A stretch of DNA of 12,259 bases. Source: UMGS1766 sp963660915. Lineage in GTDB: Bacteria > Bacillota > Clostridia > Oscillospirales > Oscillospiraceae. The DNA lies in assembly GCA_963660915.1 (NCBI GenBank), contig CAVLAO010000049.1, forward strand, positions 1 to 12,259, in the 5' to 3' direction. The position numbers and the translations under genes are program-made. Position 1 is the stretch's first letter, and the number at the start of each line of letters is the position of its first letter. Below the pieces are notes generated by a model. The model ran no database searches and had not been told where the DNA came from. It saw nothing but the letters and a program-made list of their open reading frames with translations. Shown here piece by piece: positions 6,729 through 12,259 of this stretch.

Positions 6729-7892
6729 TTACTCTTCCTCGATGAGTTCGTCATCGTCGTCCAGCAGCAGATCATCCTCACCCTCTTCTGCGGCAACCTT
6801 ACCGGATTCGGATTTGATATCAATCTTAAATCCGGTCAGGCGGGCAGCCAGACGGGCATTTTGACCCTCTTTGCCGATGGCAAGGCTGAGCTGATCGTCC
6901 GGAACAACGACGCGGCAGCTCTTCGGCTCGCCTTCCAGGACTTCAACGCTGACCACATCGGCGGGAGCCAAAGCAGCGGCAATGTATTCCGCAGGATCTT
7001 CGCTGTATTTAATGATGTCCACCTTTTCGCCGCCCAGTTCTTCCACGACCTTGCCAACGCGCTGACCGCGGGGGCCGACGCAGGCGCCGATGGGATCAAC
7101 CGCCGGATCACTGGACCAGACCGCCATTTTCGTGCGGCTGCCTGCCTCACGGGCAACGGAACGGATTTCAACCAGACCGTCAAAAATTTCAGGCACTTCC
7201 ATCTCAAACAGACGGCGCACCAGACCGTAGAAGGTACGGGACGCGGAAATCTGGACGCCGCGTGCTCCGTTGCGCACATCGACGATATATACCTGAACCC
7301 GGTCGCCTTCGTGATAAACTTCACCGCTTACCTGCTCCTTGACCGGGAGCTGGGCATCTACGTGTTCTCCGTTGGAGGTCAGGCGCACATAGATGTTGCC
7401 GTTGCGGTTATCAATGCGGTTGACCACACCGCTCATCAGCTCATCTGTCTTGTCGGCAAATGCATCATAAACCTTGCTGCGTTCTGCCTCGCGGATGCCC
7501 TGGATGATGATCTGACGGGCATTTTGCGCAACAATGCGGCCAAAGTTCTTGGTTTTCACTTCGCTGGAAACCACGTCGCCCAGCTGAACGTGGGGCAATG
7601 CTTTGCGGGCGTCTTCCAAAGAGATCTCCGTGCCGGGATTGGTTACCTCTTCCACCACATCTCTGCGGACAAGCATGCGGACAACGTTCTTTTCCTCGTC
7701 GGCAATTACCACCACGTTGTCTCCCACGCCTTCGTGATCCTTTTTATAGGCCTGAGCCAGTGCCTGAGTGATCTTCTCCAGCATGTAGGACTTTTTAATG
7801 CCCCGTTCCCGCTCCAGTTGATCCAATGCCAGGAAGAACTCGCGGTTGTCCTGCTCCTGGGTATTTTCGCTCTTTTTTGTTCTTTTCGCCAT
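6729..7892 (-). CDS. nusA: Transcription termination/antitermination factor NusA
   Basis: NusA binds RNA polymerase and nascent RNA and modulates pausing, intrinsic termination and antitermination. The 387-residue protein shows an N-terminal RNA-polymerase-binding domain (about 15-125), an S1 domain (about 130-205, with GNIYVRLTSNGEHVDAQLP), then KH1 and KH2 (about 220-350) containing DPIGACVGPRGQRV, EKVDIIKYS and SLAIGKEGQNARLAARLTG. It ends in a very acidic tail rich in Asp and Glu (last ~20 residues). It lacks the two C-terminal repeats found in enterobacteria, as is usual in Firmicutes. The frame extends three codons upstream to a GTG, but the ribosome-binding site GGGAG sits about 9 nt before the ATG at 7892, which I therefore chose. 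Confidence 0.96.
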   Translation of the reverse strand: MAKRTKKSENTQEQDNREFFLALDQLERERGIKKSYMLEKITQALAQAYKKDHEGVGDNVVVIADEEKNVVRMLVRRDVVEEVTNPGTEISLEDARKALPHVQLGDVVSSEVKTKNFGRIVAQNARQIIIQGIREAERSKVYDAFADKTDELMSGVVNRIDNRNGNIYVRLTSNGEHVDAQLPVKEQVSGEVYHEGDRVQVYIVDVRNGARGVQISASRTFYGLVRRLFEMEVPEIFDGLVEIRSVAREAGSRTKMAVWSSDPAVDPIGACVGPRGQRVGKVVEELGGEKVDIIKYSEDPAEYIAAALAPADVVSVEVLEGEPKSCRVVVPDDQLSLAIGKEGQNARLAARLTGFKIDIKSESGKVAAEEGEDDLLLDDDDELIEEE

Positions 7893-7934
7893 GGATAACA
7901 CTCCCTTACTATATCATTACAGTCCATCTGTCCT

Positions 7935-7962
7935 CCCGCAAGGGGAAAACGGTTTCGTTTTC
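7935..7962 (-). other. Two small hairpins between rimP and nusA
   Basis: GAAAACG at 7945-7951 pairs exactly with CGTTTTC at 7956-7962 around a 4-nt loop, starting just after the rimP stop codon. A second small stem, CCC (7935-7937) with GGG (7942-7944), follows toward nusA. The gap is 71 nt, longer than the other joints in this part of the operon. No U-tract follows, so a translational or stability role is more plausible than termination; no function can be assigned. Confidence 0.3.
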
Positions 7963-7963
7963 T

Positions 7964-8419
7964 TTAAAAATCGATGTGCAGCCGAACCAGTGCAATCTCC
8001 TGCTTGCCGAATGTAATGTCGCTGTCGCCGACAGTAACGGTTACATCGCCCTTTTCAAAGCCCTTCAACGCACCGGTAAACTCTTTCTTTCCATCCCTCG
8101 GGCGATACAGCCGAACATCGACTTTCTCCCCCATATACGCTGCAAAGTGCTCCGGCTTCCGCAAGGTGCGGCCTGCTCCCGCGCTGCCAACCTCCAGCAC
8201 GTAGCTGCCTTCGATGGGATCTGCCTCGTCTAAAGCATCGCTCAGCGGCCGGGAAACAGCTTCGCATTGATTGATGTCTACACCCTCCGGAGCGTCAATG
8301 TACACCCGCAGGAACCAGGTTCCTGCCTCTCGAACATATTCCACATCCCACAGCGTGCAGCCGGCCGCCTCCACAAACGGCTGTGCCAATTCTGCACAGA
8401 CTTCTGTGACCTTTTTCAT
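7964..8419 (-). CDS. rimP: Ribosome maturation factor RimP
   Basis: RimP binds free 30S subunits and is needed for efficient 30S assembly. The protein is 151 residues with an N-terminal alpha-beta domain (LWDVEYVREAGTWFLRVYID, about 23-42) and a C-terminal SH3-like barrel (about 90-151). The stretch before the barrel reads EVGSAGAGRTLRKPEHF (76-92), where the family normally has a motif close to EVSSPGL.R.L; both the SSPG serine and the proline are altered. The frame is open 15 codons upstream to a TTG, but I chose ATG at 8419: it matches the family N-terminus and has AGGAAAGGCGG upstream. It is the first gene of the operon. Confidence 0.93.
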   Translation of the reverse strand: MKKVTEVCAELAQPFVEAAGCTLWDVEYVREAGTWFLRVYIDAPEGVDINQCEAVSRPLSDALDEADPIEGSYVLEVGSAGAGRTLRKPEHFAAYMGEKVDVRLYRPRDGKKEFTGALKGFEKGDVTVTVGDSDITFGKQEIALVRLHIDF

Positions 8420-8462
8420 TCTGTCCTGACCGCCTTTCCTGCCTTTTACGGCAAAAATACTC

Positions 8463-8492
8463 AAGAAAAAGAGCGGAGCCGCAGCTCCACTC
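8463..8492 (-). terminator. Terminator-like hairpin in the rimP leader (candidate attenuator)
   Basis: On the minus strand GAGTGGAGC (8492-8484) pairs with GCTCCGCTC (8479-8471), a 9-bp stem with one G-U pair and a 4-nt loop, immediately followed by TTTTTCTT (8470-8463). This is a textbook intrinsic terminator shape. It lies downstream of the candidate promoter at 8519-8547 and upstream of rimP, so it would stop transcripts after about 50 nt. Because NusA is encoded in this operon, feedback through this site is plausible but inferred. Confidence 0.65.
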
Positions 8493-8518
8493 TCATGTTG
8501 ACACTTCTATACTCTCGT

Positions 8519-8547
8519 ATGATAGCACAAGAGACTTTGAATTGCAA
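8519..8547 (-). promoter_or_regulatory. Candidate sigma-A promoter of the rimP-nusA-infB operon
   Basis: On the minus strand TTGCAA (8547-8542) and TATCAT (8524-8519) are separated by exactly 17 nt. They match the sigma-A consensus at 4 of 6 and 5 of 6 positions. Transcription would begin near 8512, about 93 nt upstream of the rimP start, placing the terminator-like hairpin inside the 5' leader. Confidence 0.6.
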
Positions 8548-8575
8548 GGCTTTTCTGATGAAACCTGCGTTTTTG

Positions 8576-8613
8576 CAAAAACAACGGGCCGACGCTTACA
8601 GGCATCGGCCCGT
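8576..8613 (-). terminator. Intrinsic terminator of the thioesterase gene
   Basis: Positions 8584-8595 and 8602-8613 form a 12-bp GC-rich stem (one G-U pair) around a 6-nt loop. On the minus strand it is followed by TGTTTTTGC. It begins 21 nt beyond the thioesterase stop and lies before the operon promoter, so it isolates the two transcription units. Confidence 0.85.
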
Positions 8614-8633
8614 CCGTTTTGCTGCATGGCAGC

Positions 8634-9062
8634 TCAGTGCACACATTCTTCAATCGGCCGAGTAAAAAAGAGATGGAATGTACCGGTGCATTGCAGTGCT
8701 CCGTCCTCCCCGTAGCACTTGGCCTCGTACACCCCGATGGAACGGCCGACATGGACGCTTTCCACTTTGCAGCGGATTGTGTCACCCAGCTTGGCGGCAC
8801 GGAGATAGTTCACGCTGCTGTCCATGGTCACACCGGCTCTGCCTGTCAGCGCTGCCATGGTCCCCGCGATCTGATCCATAACCGTGTAATATACTCCGCC
8901 GTGCAGGATGTGCAGCGGATTGCACAGCCGTTTCTCAGCGGTCAAATGGCATTCACAGAAATCCCGTCCAATATGGTCGTATTCAATTCCCAGAGAATCG
9001 CTGAAATAGCTGCCCTGGCGATTGTGTTCCAAAACTCCGTTGATCAGTTCCTGTTCTGTCAC
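8634..9062 (-). CDS. PaaI-type hotdog-fold thioesterase
   Basis: This 142-residue protein looks like a single hotdog domain of the PaaI/YbgC-like acyl-CoA thioesterase superfamily. The key motif is NPLHILHGGVYYTVMDQIAG (48-67), with the HGG turn at 54-56 and Asp63 on the following central helix, the residue usually taken as catalytic in PaaI enzymes. The later strands SSVNYLRAAKLGDTIRCKVE and GRSIGVYEAKCYGEDGALQCTGTFHLFF are typical of the fold. Substrate cannot be read; PaaI enzymes hydrolyse phenylacetyl-CoA-like or other small acyl-CoAs. The start is GTG with AGGAGG 8 nt upstream. It is a monocistronic unit with its own promoter and terminator. Confidence 0.85.
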   Translation of the reverse strand: MTEQELINGVLEHNRQGSYFSDSLGIEYDHIGRDFCECHLTAEKRLCNPLHILHGGVYYTVMDQIAGTMAALTGRAGVTMDSSVNYLRAAKLGDTIRCKVESVHVGRSIGVYEAKCYGEDGALQCTGTFHLFFTRPIEECVH

Positions 9063-9095
9063 AGTGCTGTCCTCCTCAATATAACGTGCCAGTCT

Positions 9096-9124
9096 ATTGT
9101 AACTATTTTCAGAGGCATTGGCAA
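9096..9124 (-). promoter_or_regulatory. Promoter of the thioesterase gene
   Basis: On the minus strand TTGCCA (9124-9119) and TACAAT (9101-9096) are spaced by exactly 17 nt, each 5 of 6 or 4 of 6 to the sigma-A consensus, and followed within 35 nt by AGGAGG and the GTG start. Transcription should start near 9089. Confidence 0.7.
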
Positions 9125-9153
9125 GGGGAAGAGCGGAAAAGGAATTGATGACA

Positions 9154-10055
9154 TGTAGGACTACAATACATATTGGACAATCGCGAAAAAAGATGTGAGG
9201 AACAGGGTCTCATGTGCTAAAGTTAAGTTACTACACCCCAACTTGCTGAAAGGAGACCATATCCCTCATGAGCAAGAGTATATCACAAGACATGGACTAC
9301 AGGCAACCCTGATGAAGTACGCGAAAAAATACGGTGTCAGTCGCGCAAGCCGGAAGTACAACAAAAGCCGATCGTACATCTACTTCTGGAAGCAGCGTTG
9401 GGACGGAAGTGTGGCGTCCCTCGCCCGTCAGTCCAGACGCCCGCACAGCCACCCGAACCAGCACACGGAAGACGAGCTGAAGCTCATCCGCGATATGCGC
9501 CACTGGAATCCAACGCTAGGAATGATCGAACTCTGGCACCGTCTGCGGCAGCGCGGATACACACGGCGTCCTGAAAGTCCGTTCCGCGTGACGCGCAAAA
9601 TGGGCTTTATTTCCTGCTGAAAAGCAAAAAAAATACATACAAACCAAAGCCATATGAGCAGATGACCCACCCCGGTGATCGCGTTCAGGTGGATGTGAAG
9701 GTCGTTCCACACAGCTGCATTGCAGCTCCGGAGCTACGTCTGTTCCAGTATACTGCCATTGATGAGTTTACCCACCTGCGTTTTCTTGCCGCCTATCCGG
9801 AGCAGTCTACCTACTCATCAGCGGATTTCCTGTAAAAACTGACAAGGTGGTTTGCGCGCCGTGGAATCAAGGTAGAATATGAACGGCTTCGAGTTCACCA
9901 ACCGTTTTTCCAACAGCAAACGCGACTTGCCGACGCTGTTTGAGAGAACCGCTGCCGATCTCGGCATCCAGCACAAGCTCATTCGCCCCTATACCCCGCG
10001 GCACAACGGCAAGGTCGAGCGCAGCCACCGCGAGGACCGGAAGCATTTCTATTAT
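9154..10055 (+). mobile_element. Degenerate IS481-like insertion sequence remnant, 3'-truncated
   Basis: The transposase relic at 9268-10055 defines this element. The left end is uncertain: I place it at a TGT (9154-9156), since IS481-family ends usually begin TGT, where there is also a small palindrome TGTAGGACTACA (9154-9165). No right end or target-site duplication can be found because the transposase reading stops after the third catalytic residue and the sequence changes to an RgpF-type gene at about 10050-10056. The body is intermediate in base composition between the operon and the AT-richer gene to its right. Confidence 0.6.
9268..10055 (+). pseudogene. IS481-type DDE transposase, broken
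   Basis: The intended start is ATG 9268 (AGGAG 12 nt upstream), reading MSKSISQDMDYRQ before a 1-nt loss near 9306 shifts the frame. The next frame holds the helix-turn-helix (MKYAKKYGVSRASRKYNKS) and SRRPHSHPNQHT. A second shift at about 9595-9637 leads to YEQMTHPGDRVQVD, whose final Asp (9692-9694) is the first catalytic residue. An in-frame TAA at 9833-9835 replaces an expected Lys. At 9878-9881 a small deletion (about 11 nt by family pattern) removes the VQTD residues, including the second catalytic Asp of TDNG, and restores a third frame with NGFEFTN and NGKVERSH, holding the catalytic Glu (10017-10019). The protein cannot be functional. Family consensus is recalled from memory. Confidence 0.85.
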
Positions 10056-10394
10056 CAAGAACTTTGTGAGGGCTATAAACGAGCATTGATCAGCGTATCA
10101 CATCCAGAGTTAGTAGATGTCAAGTGATGGAACGGTAAACACGAAAAAGTGACGCAAACAGAGGAAGAATGGAGACTTTCAGGACACATCTTGGAGAATT
10201 CATTTTTCAACGTTATGGTACCAGAGCCAGTCTATTTAGATGGCCGGAAAGTTCAAATGGATCATGTTCCTGATAGCGACATACCTGGAGGCAGCGTCGC
10301 TGTTCAGTTGCATCTTTATTACGTTGATCTGATTCCAGAGTTCTTTAATTATCTGAACCATATTCCATATCCATTTGATCTGTATATTTCCTGC

Positions 10395-10401
10395 AAAAAA
10401 A
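10395..10401 (+). other. A7 homopolymer at the RgpF frame break
   Basis: Seven consecutive A residues follow TGC. Upstream homology is in one frame and downstream homology is one nucleotide back; adding one A here (or slipping by -1) gives a continuous RgpF-like reading of YISCKKNADISYIGNWF. A one-base loss from A8, an assembly error, or transcriptional slippage are the possible causes. Confidence 0.6.
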
Positions 10402-10582
10402 CGCAGACATATCATATATTGGGAATTGGTTTCGTAAACTCCGAATGGTACGTGACATTATTGTACGTAAAACGCCTAATTGTGGAAGAGACATTGCTCC
10501 AATCTATGTGCTCTTTGCAGAAGAGTTGGCACAGCACGACTATTTCCTGCATGTCCATACAAAAAAATCGCTTTTTTCATGA

Positions 10583-12259
10583 AAGGAGCAGACAGAGTGG
10601 CGTCAGTACGCACTGACTAGCTTACTTGGAACACCGGAGCAAATAAAGAAAATTTTCTCGCTGTTTCATAGCGATAGACATATTGGGCTTGTTTTTCCTG
10701 AAAATAATGCACTTCCGATTATGGCGCAGCACTGGCTGAGCAATGTAGCGGAAGGTGCCCGGGTACTGAATGAACTGCAGATCCCCTTTGAGGATACGCT
10801 GTTCAATTACCCAGTTGGAAGTTTCTTCTGGGTACGGGTAGATGCTGTTCGTAAGTTGTTCCAGCGGCGGTTTACCTATGAAGATTTTCCAGAAGAACAG
10901 GAACAGACGGACGGCACTTTAGCACACGCACTGGAACGTGTTATCGCTTTTGTCAACAAGGCGGCTGGATACGAAAATGCAGTTATTGATTTAAATGAGC
11001 ATGTCTTCCGGTTGGGAGAAAGCTATAAGGTATATAAGCCATATTTTGAACAGACTAAGGAAAGTGTGGCACAATATCTCAGTCAGTTTGACTGCATCAG
11101 CTTTGATATTTTTGATACATTGATCACGCGAAAAGTGTATCAGCCGGACGACGTGTTCCGCTTGATGACGAAGAAGATAGAAAAGAAAATGGGTATATCC
11201 TGTGATTTCCTGAGCGTTCGTAAGGTGGCTGAGCACGATGCATGGATGGAGCATGGTACCCGTACATCTATTCAAGAAATATACGAGAAACTTCCGATGC
11301 ATCTTCAGCTGACGCAGGAACAGGTACAGCACATCTGCAATATGGAATTTGAAATGGAGCAGCGGATGATATTGCCGCGGCAAGATATTCTCTGGGTGTT
11401 CAATCTCCTGAAAGATGCGGGCAAGAAGATCATACTTGTCAGCGATATGTATTTGACGGCTGATATGATAACGGAATTGCTGCATCAGTGTGGCTATAGT
11501 GGGTGGAGTGAACTGTGGCTATCGTGTGAAAAGGGATGTCGGAAAGATGATGATACGATGTGGACGGCATTCTTTGAACAGCACGGAGCGGAAAAAACGA
11601 TCCACGTTGGCGATAACTTCCGCTCGGATATTCAATGTGTGGTAGACCGCCATAAAGAAGCTTTTGCCGTTCTCAGCCCTGCGATGGCTTTTTCGATGAC
11701 CGAGATTTATAAGCGGATGAAGAAGTCGTATGTTGATGCCGTGGAGAACTCGTTGATTCTTGGTACGTTTGTCAATGAATACCTGTGTAACTCCCCCTTC
11801 TGCTTTACTGGTCGGGCGAATGACTTAGAAGAAAAAAATCCTTATCAAGTTGGTTTGCTACACTTTGGTCCGCTGTTTTTTTCCTTTGCGAATTGGCTAA
11901 GTGAATGTGCAACAGGAGAACTTCTTTTTCTGGCTCGAGAAGGCTGGATCTTACAGCAAATATATCAGGCTTATTGCGAAGCAAGCGGAAAGTCCGAACT
12001 GCCATCAAGCTATTTCCTAGCATCCAGAAGAGCTGCGTCCGTTGCATCGATTCGAGACATAACAGATGTACGAACGATTTTGGCGCAGAACGAATATAAC
12101 GGAACACTGGCGGGTTTACTGCAGGCACGGCTAGGATGTCAGGCAAAATGGCTAGGCGAAATTGGGAAACTTCCTGTCAACAGCAGAGTGCATTTGGATG
12201 CGATTATAGATCTTATTCAACCGATCATGCCACAGTTGAAAATACAGGTGGAACAGGAG
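10583..12259 (+). CDS. Open 3' portion: end of RgpF domain plus HAD-type phosphatase domain (partial)
   Basis: These 559 codons, read without a stop, are the intact part of the disrupted gene above and are listed separately because they could still be translated. HAD motif I is FDIFDTLITR (Asp codons at 11105-11107 and 11114-11116), motif II is LVSDMYL (Ser at 11441), a Lys in GCRKDD fits motif III, and motif IV is HVGDNFRSD (11603-11629). The layout resembles the large HAD proteins often found in capsule and rhamnan loci (COG5610-like, recalled). The first in-frame ATG is 10721, inside the RgpF domain and without a convincing ribosome-binding site. Whether the domain acts as a phosphatase or a structural partner is unknown. 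No end is visible. Confidence 0.55.

Larger units (their letters stand above)
10056..12259 (+). pseudogene. RgpF-HAD cell-surface glycan protein, 5'-truncated and disrupted, runs off window
   Basis: The 5' end is lost at the IS junction. From about 10128 the frame reads SVAVQLHLYYVDLIPEFFNYL and PFDLYISC, characteristic of RgpF (rhamnan synthesis F). After an A7 run (10395-10401) the homology continues one frame back with KLRMVRDIIVRKTPNCGRDIAP (motif at 10478-10501) and HVHTKKSLFS. An in-frame TGA (10580-10582) then stands where family members have Gly in KSLxSGKxxxEWR. From 10583 the frame is open to the window end: the RgpF domain finishes (about 10600-10900), followed by a HAD phosphatase domain and a C-terminal region (FGPLFFSFANWL, LLFLAREGW). 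An additional TGA (10125-10127) lies near the junction. Role: probably assembly of rhamnose-type or teichoic-like wall polysaccharide. No good ribosome-binding site for a restart was found. Confidence 0.75.

Noticed and set aside
6306..7898. A 530-codon plus-strand open frame opposite nusA and ylxR
   Set aside because: It is the antisense shadow of NusA, which has full family motifs. The predicted protein is low in recognisable features and has no ribosome-binding site or promoter.
9195..9267. Upstream extension of the transposase frame as the true start
   Set aside because: Homology and the ribosome-binding site point to ATG 9268 in another frame, with a 1-nt loss at about 9306; the upstream part of the open frame is out of frame with the true N-terminus.
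10580..10582. TGA as selenocysteine or as Gly through a recoded genetic code
   Set aside because: The expected residue is Gly, not Cys; no SECIS-like need; all other genes in the window treat TGA as stop (for example infB, ribF and ylxR end in TGA), so recoding is not supported.
10149..10616. A free-standing 155-residue protein starting at GTG 10149
   Set aside because: No ribosome-binding site; its first half is an internal RgpF fragment and its last ~60 residues are out-of-frame text after the A7 break.

Overview
This window is most likely a chromosomal segment of a Gram-positive gut-type Clostridia, probably Oscillospiraceae/Ruminococcaceae. That placement rests on the conserved Firmicutes order of the translation operon and on general protein style, not on any database search. 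The left three quarters is a moderately GC-rich housekeeping block read entirely from the minus strand. The right quarter is a more AT-rich accessory region on the plus strand and is visibly decayed.

Housekeeping block. On the minus strand the genes run rimP (8419-7964), nusA (7892-6729), ylxR/rnpM (6719-6435), ylxQ (6438-6025), infB (5832-3475), rbfA (3356-3003), nrnA-type DHH phosphoesterase (3006-2053), truB (2049-1165) and ribF (1149-241). This is the classic transcription/translation-factor operon: ribosome 30S maturation (RimP, RbfA), transcription elongation and termination (NusA), RNA-binding helpers (YlxR, YlxQ), initiation (IF2), oligonucleotide turnover (NrnA), tRNA pseudouridylation (TruB) and flavin cofactor synthesis (RibF). 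Spacing is tight except at four places that hold RNA hairpins: the rimP leader (promoter plus terminator-like hairpin), the rimP-nusA gap, a roughly 190-nt structured infB leader, and the infB-rbfA gap with a perfect 19-bp stem. I moved four start sites inward of the longest open frame (rimP, nusA, infB, rbfA) on ribosome-binding-site and family grounds; infB and ribF appear to use TTG.

Upstream of the operon lies a single-gene minus-strand unit for a PaaI-type hotdog thioesterase (9062-8634), with a good sigma-A-type promoter and a strong terminator of its own.

Accessory region. From about 9154 there is the relic of an IS481-like insertion sequence whose transposase carries at least three frame disruptions, one in-frame TAA, and a small deletion that removes the second catalytic Asp. 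Its 3' end is missing. At about 10055 it passes directly into the 5'-truncated remnant of a large cell-surface glycan protein: an RgpF-like (rhamnan synthesis F) domain followed by a HAD-type phosphatase domain and a C-terminal extension that runs off the window. The RgpF part is broken by a frameshift at an A7 run and by a TGA at a position where I expect Gly, yet the following 559 codons are completely open.

I found no CRISPR array, tRNA, rRNA, or clearly new defence or biosynthetic system. The observations most worth follow-up are the structured leaders in the operon and the recoding-versus-decay question in the RgpF-HAD gene.
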